Made by a program: the position numbers and the translations under genes. From assembly GCA_963777485.1 (NCBI GenBank), contig CAVZQP010000004.1, forward strand, positions 124,001 to 188,000: 64,000 nucleotides of DNA. Direction: 5' to 3'. Positions 1-7,781 of the stretch are shown here, piece by piece (position 1 is the stretch's first letter; each line of letters starts with the position of its first letter). Below the pieces are notes generated by a model that saw nothing but the letters and a program-made list of their open reading frames with translations, was not told the origin of the DNA and did not search any database. This stretch comes from Bog-473 sp963777485 (GTDB taxonomy: Bacteria > Actinomycetota > Acidimicrobiia > Acidimicrobiales > RAAP-2).

Positions 1-78
1 GGCTGCACGACCCGAGTGTACCTACCATGTTGGTGTCCCTGAGATCGCCGCCCGTTCGGGGTGGGCGTCGCCACCCCC

Positions 79-84
79 TACCAT
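79..84 (+). promoter_or_regulatory. -10-like box for a leaderless start
   Basis: TACCAT lies 6 bases before the GTG at 91 and there is no purine-rich ribosome site between them. This spacing fits transcription starting at the start codon. The same arrangement recurs before several other genes in the window. No convincing -35 box is visible. Confidence 0.35.
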
Positions 85-90
85 TCCGGC

Positions 91-753
91 GTGACCTGGG
101 TCCGTTCGATCCCCGGACCGCTGCGCCGGCCTCTGTCGCGTTTGGTGCGCGCCACCTGGGACGCCGCGGCAGAGTTGGGGGCCATCGGTCCAGACGACGA
201 ACGCGGCCGCCGCTTCGGGAAGATGGGCCGCGGCGCCTGCTTGACCTTCCCGCAGGGAGCCATCTTCAACGAGCACCTGATCCAGGTCGGCGAGGAGACC
301 ATCGTCGGCCCCGGCGTCTGCCTGACCGCCGGCATGGCACCGGGTCAGGAGATGCCGACGAACCCCGTCGTGTCGATCGGCAGCCGGTGCCTGATCGGAC
401 GCGGCTCGCACATCGTGGGCCACTGGGAGATCGTCATCGGCGACGACATCCAGACGGGCCCGTACGTCTACATCACCGATCAGAACCACACGTACCTCGA
501 TCCGGCGCAGCCCATCGGGCGGCAGTGGCCGACCGAGGCCGCAGTGCGCATCGGGTCGGGGAGCTGGCTCGGCGCCAACGCGGTGATCCTGCCGGGCACA
601 CGGATCGGGGAGCACGTGGTCGTCGCAGCGGGAGCGGTCGTGCGCGGCGAGATACCAGACCGGTGTGTCGTTGCGGGCGTGCCCGCCCGGATCGTCAGGC
701 GGTGGGTCGAGGGCAGGGGGTGGGTCGACGAGAAGGACCTGACGCTGTCGTGA
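91..753 (+). CDS. Hexapeptide-repeat (LbH) acyltransferase
   Basis: Probable O- or N-acetyltransferase of the left-handed beta-helix superfamily, which transfers an acyl group from acyl-CoA to a sugar or small acceptor in the cytoplasm. The chain of about 220 residues shows hexapeptide-type turns (for example VRIGSGSWLGANAVILPG and VVVAAGAVVRG) and ends in the family's typical VVAGVPARIVRRW. The DQNHTY segment contains the likely catalytic His. GTG at 91 is preferred because a TACCAT box precedes it and the protein then begins VTWVRSIPGPLRRPLS; an in-frame GTG at 61 would add ten residues. The stop overlaps the next start (GTGA), so it is probably co-transcribed with serB. The acceptor cannot be told from sequence. 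Confidence 0.8.
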   Translation: MTWVRSIPGPLRRPLSRLVRATWDAAAELGAIGPDDERGRRFGKMGRGACLTFPQGAIFNEHLIQVGEETIVGPGVCLTAGMAPGQEMPTNPVVSIGSRCLIGRGSHIVGHWEIVIGDDIQTGPYVYITDQNHTYLDPAQPIGRQWPTEAAVRIGSGSWLGANAVILPGTRIGEHVVVAAGAVVRGEIPDRCVVAGVPARIVRRWVEGRGWVDEKDLTLS

Positions 754-1955
754 GCGCGCGTGACGTCCCCGCTCCCCATCTCGTGACGGTGAGCGGGCAG
801 GACGGGCCCGGCATCGCGGCCTCTCTGTTCGCGACGTTGGCGACCGGGGAAGTCGACGTCGAGGACGTCGAACAGGTGCGCGTCCACGGCCGCCTCCTTC
901 TCTGCGTGGAGGTCACCGTGGCACCCTCGGCCGTCGAGGCACTGCGCACGACGCTGGCGAAGGGTTTGGAGTCGACGGGCGTCGAGGTGCACGTCGAGCC
1001 GCTGGTCGAGGAGGAGATGGACGCGGCGTCCGAGCGGCACCTGGTCACCGTCTTGGCCCCCGACATCGACGCCGGCACACTCGAGAGCGTCTCGGGGTCG
1101 GTGGCAGCGTGTGGCGGGAACATCGAGCGGATCGTGCGCCTCGCCGCGTACCCCGTGCACAGCTACGAGCTGACCGTGGTGGGATCGGACCTCGACGAAT
1201 TGCGGCGGCGGCTCGCCACCGAGGCTGCTCTCCACGAGGTCGACATCGCCGTGCAGGCCGCCGGCCTCCACCGCCGAGCCAAACACCTCATCGTGATGGA
1301 TGCGGACTCCACGCTCCTCCAAGGTGAGGTCATCGACCTGCTCGCCGAGCGGCGAGGCTGCGGTGCCGAGGTGGCGGCCGTCACCGAGGCGGCGATGGCG
1401 GGCGAGCTCGACTTCGAGGAGGCGCTGCGCCGCCGGGTGCGCCTGCTGGCCGGTCTGAAGGAGTCCGACCTCGAGGCCGTGCAGGCGGCGATGCTCCTCA
1501 CACCTGGAGCGCGGACGCTCGTGCGCACGCTGAAGCGGCTCGGTTACGAGATCGCCGTCGTGAGCGGTGGGTTCACCCAGGTCATCGGGGAGCTGGTCGG
1601 GAGGCTCGGCATCGATCACCTCGCCGCCAACGAGCTCGTGGTCGATGGCGGCGTGCTGACAGGGGAACTGCGAGGGCCGATCGTGGACCGGGCCGGTAAG
1701 GCCGAGGCGCTGACCCGTTTCGCCGCCACAGCGGGCGTGCCGGTGGCACGGACCATCGCGGTCGGCGACGGCGCCAACGACATCGACATGCTGGCGGCCG
1801 CTGGACTCGGCATCGCGTTCAACGCGCGGCCGGTCGTGCAGCGCGCCGCCGACACCGCGCTGAGCGTGCCCTACCTCGACGCGATCTTGTTCCTGCTCGG
1901 CATCTCGCGTCGCGAAGTCGAGGAGGCGGACCGCCAGGAGGGCTCGCTCCCATGA
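750..1955 (+). CDS. serB: Phosphoserine phosphatase with two ACT domains (SerB2-like)
   Basis: Hydrolyses O-phosphoserine to serine, the last step of the phosphorylated serine pathway. The protein of 401 residues has two N-terminal ACT-like regulatory modules (about residues 8-85 and 98-175; both start HLVTV), followed by a HAD phosphatase domain. HAD motif I is DADST near residue 184, motif II is SGGF near 272, and the acidic motif is GDGANDIDML near 339. This matches the ACT-ACT-HAD layout known for mycobacterial SerB2, where amino acids act as allosteric ligands. The GTG start overlaps the upstream stop by four bases. An open frame extends further upstream, but that part is a shadow of the acyltransferase gene. 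Confidence 0.92.
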   Translation: MSARDVPAPHLVTVSGQDGPGIAASLFATLATGEVDVEDVEQVRVHGRLLLCVEVTVAPSAVEALRTTLAKGLESTGVEVHVEPLVEEEMDAASERHLVTVLAPDIDAGTLESVSGSVAACGGNIERIVRLAAYPVHSYELTVVGSDLDELRRRLATEAALHEVDIAVQAAGLHRRAKHLIVMDADSTLLQGEVIDLLAERRGCGAEVAAVTEAAMAGELDFEEALRRRVRLLAGLKESDLEAVQAAMLLTPGARTLVRTLKRLGYEIAVVSGGFTQVIGELVGRLGIDHLAANELVVDGGVLTGELRGPIVDRAGKAEALTRFAATAGVPVARTIAVGDGANDIDMLAAAGLGIAFNARPVVQRAADTALSVPYLDAILFLLGISRREVEEADRQEGSLP

Positions 1956-2638
1956 CGGTGATCGCCCAAGGGGACCAAGGGAAGTCCGCCGACAACCGCG
2001 GTCAGCGGCCTTTGCTGCGTGGCTGGCTCCACGTCGTCGCGTTCGTGGGGTGGTTGATCGGTGGACCGTTCCTCATTGCTGCCGGCCCCGACGCCGGCGC
2101 CAAGGCCGTGCTGTCCGTCTACGTCGCGGGGATGCTGGCGATGTTCGGTATCAGCGCCGCCTTCCACCGGATCCGGTGGTCGGCCCCGGCGTGGCGCCGC
2201 ATGCGGCGGGCCGACCACAGCGCGATCTTCGTCGGCATCGCCGGGACGGCGACCGCAGTGGCCGGGCTGGCGTTGACGGGGTGGGCACAGGTGGCCGTTT
2301 TGACCCTCGTGTGGGCCGGGGCGGCGGCCGGCATCACCTTGCGACAGGTCTGGCTCGACGCGCCGCAGTGGGCGGTGGCCGTGCCCTACGTCGTGGTCGG
2401 GTGGGGCCCTCCCGTCGTGGCGGCACCCCAGCTCCTGCACGCGCTCGGCTGGCTGGGGTTCTCGCTGATGCTCGCGGCCGGCGCCGCGTACACGGTGGGC
2501 GCGCTCGTGTACGCGGCCAAGCGTCCCAACCCGTGGCCGCGGGTCTTCGGGTTCCACGAGGTGTTCCACGCGTGCACACTCGTCGGTGCCGGCTTGTTCG
2601 CGTACGTCATCGCGTTCATCGCGCTGCCGCGGTACTGA
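1952..2638 (+). CDS. Hemolysin III / TrhA-family membrane protein
   Basis: A 228-residue integral membrane protein with about seven hydrophobic helices. It carries the family landmarks AAFHRIRW near residue 70, RADHSAIFVGIAGT near 87 and a C-terminal GFHEVFHACTLVGAG, whose conserved His and Asp residues are thought to bind a metal. Members belong to the PAQR/hemolysin III superfamily. Despite the name, most have no proven haemolytic role, and membrane-energetics or lipid functions have been proposed. The ATG overlaps the serB stop (ATGA). The gene ends eight bases from the convergent CoA transferase gene, with no obvious terminator between them. Confidence 0.85.
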   Translation: MTVIAQGDQGKSADNRGQRPLLRGWLHVVAFVGWLIGGPFLIAAGPDAGAKAVLSVYVAGMLAMFGISAAFHRIRWSAPAWRRMRRADHSAIFVGIAGTATAVAGLALTGWAQVAVLTLVWAGAAAGITLRQVWLDAPQWAVAVPYVVVGWGPPVVAAPQLLHALGWLGFSLMLAAGAAYTVGALVYAAKRPNPWPRVFGFHEVFHACTLVGAGLFAYVIAFIALPRY

Positions 2639-2645
2639 ACCAGCT

Positions 2646-3905
2646 TCAGCCGAGCACACCCTTCGAGTGGAGCGTCGCCAGCTCCGCGGTTCCCAGCCCG
2701 AGCTCGCGCGCCAGCACCTCGTCGGTGTGCTCACCGAGCCAGGGGACCCGCGACTCGGGACCCTCGGCCACATCGGCGAACTTCACAGGGAGCCCGGGGA
2801 TGAGGACGGGCTGGTCGATCCCGTCGGTACGCGGGTGCTCGACGAGCATGTGGCGCGCGGCCAAGTGGGCGTCGTGCACGACCTCGTCGTCGGTGGCGAC
2901 CGGTCCGGCGACCAGTCCGGCGGCGTTGAACGCTTCGCTGGCGGCGCGTTTGGTCTGGTCCGCGGCCCAGGACTCGACGGCGGGGCGGATGTCCGACTCG
3001 AGGTGCTCGAGCCACCCCTGCGGTGTGGCGAAACGCGGGTCGTCCACCCACTCGGGCTTTCCGATGGCGCGGGCCACGTCGGGCCACTGGTGTGCGCGCA
3101 GGACCTGGAGCATGAACCAGCCGTCCTTGGCGCGGAACCCGTGGAGGATGCCGGGCCGGGGAGCCCCCATCGGCGCGCCCATCGACCAGAAGTTGGGGAC
3201 GACATCGACCACGGCCACCATGGCGTCGAGCATCGCGACGTCGACCCGCTGGGCGCGCCCGGTCCGGTCGCGCTGGCGCAGCGCGGCCAGCGTGCCGATC
3301 ACTGCGAAGAGGGCAGTCACGATGTCGCCGAGTCCGCCCATGGGCGCGCCCACCGGTGGCTGGCCCTCCGGGCGCTTGAACTCGTAGGCGCCGCTCATCG
3401 CCTCGACGATGGCGGCGAGCGCCGGCCAGCCGTCGTACGGCGACGTGTCCGCGCCGGGCTGCACCGGCCGTCCGAAGCCGGAGATCGACAAATAGACGAC
3501 GCCGTCGTGCACGGCCGCGATGTCGTCCCAGGCCACGCCGAGCCGTTCGGCCGCCCCGGCCCGGAAGTTCTCGGCCACGACGTCGAAGCGCGGCGCGAGA
3601 CGCAGCACCAGGTCGCGCCCCGCCGGTTGCTTGAGGTCGATCACGACGGAGCGCTTGGAGAGGTTGTTGCGCATGAACGTCGCTCCGGTGGCGCGGCCCT
3701 CCGGGTCGACCATGAAGGGCACGGCGCCACGGCCGAGGTCACCCGTGCCCGGCGCCTCCACCTTGACGACGTCGGCGCCCAACCGGCCGAGCAGCTGGGT
3801 GGCGTAGGGGAGCGCCTGCATCTGCTCGAGGGCGAGAACGCGGACGCCGTCGAGCGGCTTGCCCCAGTGCGCCGACTCCGGGTTGACGACGTCGCCCAGC
3901 TTCAC
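2646..3905 (-). CDS. Class III (CaiB/BaiF) CoA transferase
   Basis: Transfers CoA between carboxylic acids. The 419-residue protein starts with the family's LDGVRVLALEQ segment and has the ADVVKVEAPGTGD and NLSKRSVVIDLKQPAG motifs. The probable catalytic Asp is D194 in GGLGDIVTAL. The GTG start overlaps the stop of the upstream amidohydrolase gene (GTGA), and it is the last gene of a four-gene minus-strand operon. With an enoyl-CoA hydratase and an LLM enzyme in the same operon, it probably activates a carboxylate for beta-oxidation-like breakdown. The substrate is unknown. Confidence 0.9.
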   Translation of the reverse strand: MKLGDVVNPESAHWGKPLDGVRVLALEQMQALPYATQLLGRLGADVVKVEAPGTGDLGRGAVPFMVDPEGRATGATFMRNNLSKRSVVIDLKQPAGRDLVLRLAPRFDVVAENFRAGAAERLGVAWDDIAAVHDGVVYLSISGFGRPVQPGADTSPYDGWPALAAIVEAMSGAYEFKRPEGQPPVGAPMGGLGDIVTALFAVIGTLAALRQRDRTGRAQRVDVAMLDAMVAVVDVVPNFWSMGAPMGAPRPGILHGFRAKDGWFMLQVLRAHQWPDVARAIGKPEWVDDPRFATPQGWLEHLESDIRPAVESWAADQTKRAASEAFNAAGLVAGPVATDDEVVHDAHLAARHMLVEHPRTDGIDQPVLIPGLPVKFADVAEGPESRVPWLGEHTDEVLARELGLGTAELATLHSKGVLG

Positions 3906-5137
3906 GCGATGTCGAGGCCGAGCATCTCGATGGCGTTGCCGCGCATGATGGCGTAGACGTCGTCGTCGCTCAGGTGCTGCACCATCTGCTCGGCCACGGC
4001 CCGCGTGTCGGGCCACGTGGAGTCCGTGTGCGGATAGTCCGTCTCGAACGTGATGCGGTCCGCTCCGATCACCCCCAGCGAGTCGAGCCCGTGCTGATCG
4101 CGGAAGAAGCAGCCGTAGACCTGCCGGCGGAAGTAGGTCGAGGGTGGCTCGGGCACGATGTCCTTCACCCCGCCCCACGCCCGGTGCTCGCGCCACACGT
4201 CGTCGGCGCGCTCGAGGATGTAGGGCAGCCAGCCGATCTGTCCCTCGGAGTACGCCAGGCGCAGCCGGGGGAAGCGGACCAGGACGCCCGAGAAGAGATA
4301 GTCGGTCAGCGAAGCCATGGCGTTGCCGAAGCTCAGCGTCGCCGCCACCGCGACCGGCGCATCGGCCGAGGTCGCCGGCATCTTCGACGAGGAGCCGATA
4401 TGCATGCAGACGACGGTGCCGGTCTCCTCGCAGGCGGCGAAGAAGGGGTCCCAGTAGCCGCCGTGGATGCTCGGCAGGCCCAGGTGGGGCGGGATCTCGC
4501 TGAAGCACACGGCGCGCACGGCGCGTCCGGCGTTCCGCCGCACCTCGACCGCGGCCAGGCCCGCGTCCCACAGCGGGACGATGCACAGCGGGAGCAGCTT
4601 TCCGCCGCTGTCGCCGCACCACTCCTCGACCATGAAGTCGTTGTAGGCGGTGACGCAGGCCTCGGCGAGTTCCCTGTCCTTCGCTTCGAGGAACGTCTGG
4701 CCGCAAAAACGCGGAAACGTCGGAAAGCACAGGCTGGACTCGACCCAGTTGGCGTCGTTGTCGGCCATGCGGGCCTTCGGCTCGTAGCAGCCGGGCCGCA
4801 TCTCGTCGTACGTGATGGGCGACATGGTCATGTCGTCCCGGTCGAAGCCCACCGCGGCCACGTGCCGCTTGTTGATGTAGACGAGGTCCTCGTAGACCCA
4901 GCAGTCGGCCTTCGGCCCGTCAGGGTCGAACGTTTGCCGGTAGGTGCCGCCACCGATGTGCTCCATCTCGCCGATGCCGCGCCGCTCCACCTTGGGCCCC
5001 CGCTCCTTGAAGCGCTGGGGGAGCCAGGTCCGCCACAGGTGGGCGGGCTCCACGATGTGGTCGTCCACGCTGACGATCCGGGGCAGCGGCGTGGTGCTGC
5101 CAAGTCGTGGTGTCGTGTCGTCGATCAGGTCGGTCAT
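3902..5137 (-). CDS. Amidohydrolase family 2 (metal-dependent hydrolase)
   Basis: A 411-residue TIM-barrel hydrolase or decarboxylase of the amidohydrolase-2 family (PF04909 type). Visible landmarks are VDDHIVEPAHLW near residue 19, MHIGSSS in the middle, and the C-terminal TDYPHTDSTWP, whose Asp is the usual metal or catalytic ligand. Family members act on aromatic acids or cyclic intermediates such as ACMS-type compounds. ATG at 5137 is chosen because it overlaps the upstream LLM stop (ATGA); the longer open frame is a shadow of that gene. It is the third gene of the catabolic operon. Confidence 0.85.
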   Translation of the reverse strand: MTDLIDDTTPRLGSTTPLPRIVSVDDHIVEPAHLWRTWLPQRFKERGPKVERRGIGEMEHIGGGTYRQTFDPDGPKADCWVYEDLVYINKRHVAAVGFDRDDMTMSPITYDEMRPGCYEPKARMADNDANWVESSLCFPTFPRFCGQTFLEAKDRELAEACVTAYNDFMVEEWCGDSGGKLLPLCIVPLWDAGLAAVEVRRNAGRAVRAVCFSEIPPHLGLPSIHGGYWDPFFAACEETGTVVCMHIGSSSKMPATSADAPVAVAATLSFGNAMASLTDYLFSGVLVRFPRLRLAYSEGQIGWLPYILERADDVWREHRAWGGVKDIVPEPPSTYFRRQVYGCFFRDQHGLDSLGVIGADRITFETDYPHTDSTWPDTRAVAEQMVQHLSDDDVYAIMRGNAIEMLGLDIA

Positions 5138-5994
5138 GGTTGCTCCAGTGTGGCCGCGAACGGGATGAGGGGGGCGAGGGCCTCGAGTTGCGCCCTCATC
5201 ACGGGCTCCTGCCCGGCCCGGATGCGCAGGACCACCTCGTCGACGCCGAGCCGCGCGTAGTGCTCGAGCTTGCCTTCGTCGGCGATCGTGCCGAACGGGA
5301 CCGTGCACACCGCGCTCGGATCGCGCCCGGCGGCTTCGACGCGGGCGCGCAGGACCGGCAGCGCCTCGCCCAGCCCGCGACCACCGATGGGAATCCAGCC
5401 GTCGGCCCATTCGGCGATGGCGTCAAAGACGGCGTCGGTGGCGCCACCGCCGACGAGCGTGCGCACGCGTGGTTGTTGCGCCGGCTTGGGCCAGGACCAG
5501 GTGGGCTCGAAGTCGACGAACTCGCCGTGGTACTCGGCTTGCTCGTTCGACCAGATCGCCTCCATGGCGCACACGTGCTCGCGGACCATGTCGTGGCGGC
5601 GGCCGAAGTCGACCCCGTGGTCGGCCGCCTCCGCCCTGTTCCACCCGAAGCCCACGCCGAGGGTGACCCGGCCTCCCGAGAGATGGTCGAGCGTGGCCAG
5701 TTGCTTGGCCAGGACGATGGGGTCGTGCTGCGCGGCCAGCAGGATGCCGGTGCCGAGGCCGATGCGCGTCGTCACTGCCGCCGCGGTCGACAGGGCAACG
5801 ACCGGGTCCAGGCAGCGCTTGTAGTCGTCGAGGCGCACGCCTTCGACGAGCGCGGGCGGGATGTCCTCGCGTAGCGGCAAATGCGTGTGCTCGGGCACCC
5901 ACAGGGAATCGAAGCCGAATTCCTCGACCATCCCGGCGAGGGCGGCCGGCCGGAGGTCGAGGTCGGTGAGGGCGGCGGTGATGCCGAGGCGCAT
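5134..5994 (-). CDS. LLM-class F420-dependent oxidoreductase
   Basis: A 286-residue luciferase-like TIM-barrel flavin/F420 enzyme. It begins MRLGITAALTDLDLRP, has the usual GFDSLWVPEHTHLP segment, the barrel strand GRVTLGVGFGWNR, and PRVRTLVGGGATDAVF in the cofactor-binding region. It lies two bases after the enoyl-CoA hydratase gene and overlaps the amidohydrolase gene by four bases, so it is surely co-transcribed. It probably catalyses a hydride transfer or monooxygenation in the operon's pathway. F420 rather than FMN is inferred from the subfamily and taxon, not from a diagnostic residue. Confidence 0.87.
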   Translation of the reverse strand: MRLGITAALTDLDLRPAALAGMVEEFGFDSLWVPEHTHLPLREDIPPALVEGVRLDDYKRCLDPVVALSTAAAVTTRIGLGTGILLAAQHDPIVLAKQLATLDHLSGGRVTLGVGFGWNRAEAADHGVDFGRRHDMVREHVCAMEAIWSNEQAEYHGEFVDFEPTWSWPKPAQQPRVRTLVGGGATDAVFDAIAEWADGWIPIGGRGLGEALPVLRARVEAAGRDPSAVCTVPFGTIADEGKLEHYARLGVDEVVLRIRAGQEPVMRAQLEALAPLIPFAATLEQP

Positions 5995-5996
5995 GG

Positions 5997-6782
5997 TCAG
6001 GCGGACTTGGGAGCGAAAGCCGCGAGCTTGCCCTGCTGGGCCGCGGTCCCGAGCAGCCGGGCGAACGCTCCTTGCTCGCGGCGGTTCGCATCGAGGACGG
6101 CGTCACGGCGCGCCGCGCGCATGAGGGAGGTGATGGCGCGGGTGGCGCCGCGGGGGTGTGCCGCGATCCGCGCCGCCAGTTCCACCGTCTCGTCGAGGAC
6201 GGCTCCGGGGTCGCACGACCGCAACGCCAAGCCCAGCGAGACCAATTCGTCCGCGCCGACCCAGTCCGAGGTGAGCAGGATCCGCGCCGCCTGCTGCCAG
6301 CCCATCGTGGCCGGGAAGAGGAAGCTGCTCGCGGCCTCGGCCGGGACACCCAGCTCGGCGAATGGCACGCGCAGCCTGGCGTCCGTCGCGACCAGGACGA
6401 GGTCGCAGTGGGCGAGAAGGGTGAAGCCGAGGCCGACGGCCACCCCGTTGACGGCGGCGAGGAGGGGGACCGAGCACTCGGTGAGGCAGTCGAGGAGTCC
6501 GATGAAGCCCTGGCCCGCGCCCTCGACGGCGGCACCCGTGGCGATGGCCGCCATTTCCGCCAGGTCCTGTCCTGAGGTGAAGGCGCTGCCCCGGCCGGTC
6601 AGCACGACGGCCCCGACCGTGTCGTCGGAGTCGGCGGCGCGCAGGGCGGCAGTGACCTCCGTGTACATGACGGTGTCGAAGGCGTTGCGCACCTCGGGAC
6701 GGTTGAAGGCGATCGTCCGGACGCCCAGCGCGGCCTCCTCGATCTCGATCCGGTTGGTGCCGGTTCCGGCGGCCTCGGGCAT
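5997..6782 (-). CDS. Enoyl-CoA hydratase/isomerase family protein
   Basis: A crotonase-fold enzyme of 261 residues, first gene of the minus-strand operon that runs down to 2646. The oxyanion-hole segments are visible as SAFTSGQDLAEM (about residue 60) and AAVNGVAVGLG (about 105). The catalytic region reads FAELGVPAEAASSFLFP, with Glu in the usual acid/base area. The protein should hydrate or isomerise an acyl-CoA made by the operon's CoA transferase. The exact member (hydratase, isomerase or hydrolase) cannot be decided. ATG at 6782 fits the normal N-terminal length of the family. Confidence 0.9.
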   Translation of the reverse strand: MPEAAGTGTNRIEIEEAALGVRTIAFNRPEVRNAFDTVMYTEVTAALRAADSDDTVGAVVLTGRGSAFTSGQDLAEMAAIATGAAVEGAGQGFIGLLDCLTECSVPLLAAVNGVAVGLGFTLLAHCDLVLVATDARLRVPFAELGVPAEAASSFLFPATMGWQQAARILLTSDWVGADELVSLGLALRSCDPGAVLDETVELAARIAAHPRGATRAITSLMRAARRDAVLDANRREQGAFARLLGTAAQQGKLAAFAPKSA

Positions 6783-6905
6783 CAGGTCCCGCGCGTTCGT
6801 GTCACAGGGACGTCGCCAGCGTCCGCGGTTCTGATCATGCGTTGTTCCACGTGCTCATCCACCTCCAAGTGGTGCCCGACCCTAGCCAGGGAACGCCGTC
6901 GGCCT

Positions 6906-7685
6906 TCAGGTGTAGGACGGAAAGACCGCCGCCAGGATCACGGCGAGCTCATGGCGGGCCGCGGGGTCCAGCGGTCCCGGCTGGGCGAGCGTCTTGGCCA
7001 AGGCCTTCGGCCAGGTGACGAGGACGCCGTCGAGCTCGAAGGGCCGAGCGAAGAGGCTGAGCTCGACACCCGTGAAGCACAGCGCCACTCGGACCGGGAC
7101 GCGGGGCGGTACGTGTCGGGTCACGAGGGCGCGTTGGCGCGTTGCCGATGCGAGCAGTGAGGAACGGTCACGACGACCCACAGAGAGCGCTTCCCGTGGC
7201 ACGAACCAGCCGCGGACCTTCCGGCGTTCGAGCCGGCCGCGGTAGTGCTTGGAATCGATGACCCACACCCCCGACGGCACGATCGCGAGGTGATCGAGGT
7301 TGGCCCGGCTGTGGGGCACGCGGCGATCGTGGAGGACGACGCCCCTCTCACCCACAGCCCGGCTCAGGAGCGCTCCGATCGATTCCTCCCCCTCGGCGCC
7401 CAGTGCCCACATCTCGGTCGAATGCTTCTGGCCCGCGAGGAACGCCACGACGGGAGCGAGCCGCCCGAACTTCTGACGGCGGCGGTCGTCGTCGCGTGTG
7501 CGGAGACGCTCGTAACGGGCCCGCGCCGAGGCGCCCGGCGTGCCCGGGTCCAGATCGGCACATGGCCGGTCGTCCTCACGGGGTGTGACGGCGGACTCCT
7601 CTCCTGCCAGCTGACGGGGGCGTTGTCTTCGGACTTGCGAACGGTCGGGCGTCACAGCCGTCGGTGGCAATTTCCTCGGGGCCAT
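6906..7685 (-). CDS. NERD-domain protein (nuclease-related)
   Basis: About 259 residues. The central part carries the NERD signature: LGAEGEESIGALLS near residue 95, then NLDHLAIVPSGVWVIDSKHYRGRL near 130, where the DHL...DSKHY residues correspond to the restriction-enzyme-like core. The N-terminal 80 residues are charged and probably disordered. NERD proteins are predicted nucleases or DNA-processing factors, mostly uncharacterised. The start at 7685 (MAPRKLPPT) is preferred; the longer frame runs into the divergent promoter of the next gene. It stands alone between two operons. Confidence 0.72.
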   Translation of the reverse strand: MAPRKLPPTAVTPDRSQVRRQRPRQLAGEESAVTPREDDRPCADLDPGTPGASARARYERLRTRDDDRRRQKFGRLAPVVAFLAGQKHSTEMWALGAEGEESIGALLSRAVGERGVVLHDRRVPHSRANLDHLAIVPSGVWVIDSKHYRGRLERRKVRGWFVPREALSVGRRDRSSLLASATRQRALVTRHVPPRVPVRVALCFTGVELSLFARPFELDGVLVTWPKALAKTLAQPGPLDPAARHELAVILAAVFPSYT

Positions 7686-7781
7686 TGAGGGCGGCAGTCG
7701 CCCGGTTGAGTGCTGGTGCAGGCGAAAAATTGGAGCGCAAGCTGCCGGGGTCTCGAGGTGCTGACGTGGGAACCTGGCCCG

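Noticed and set aside
1952..2638. Toxin (haemolysin)
   Set aside because: The hemolysin III family name is historical; the protein is a PAQR-like membrane protein with no toxin features.
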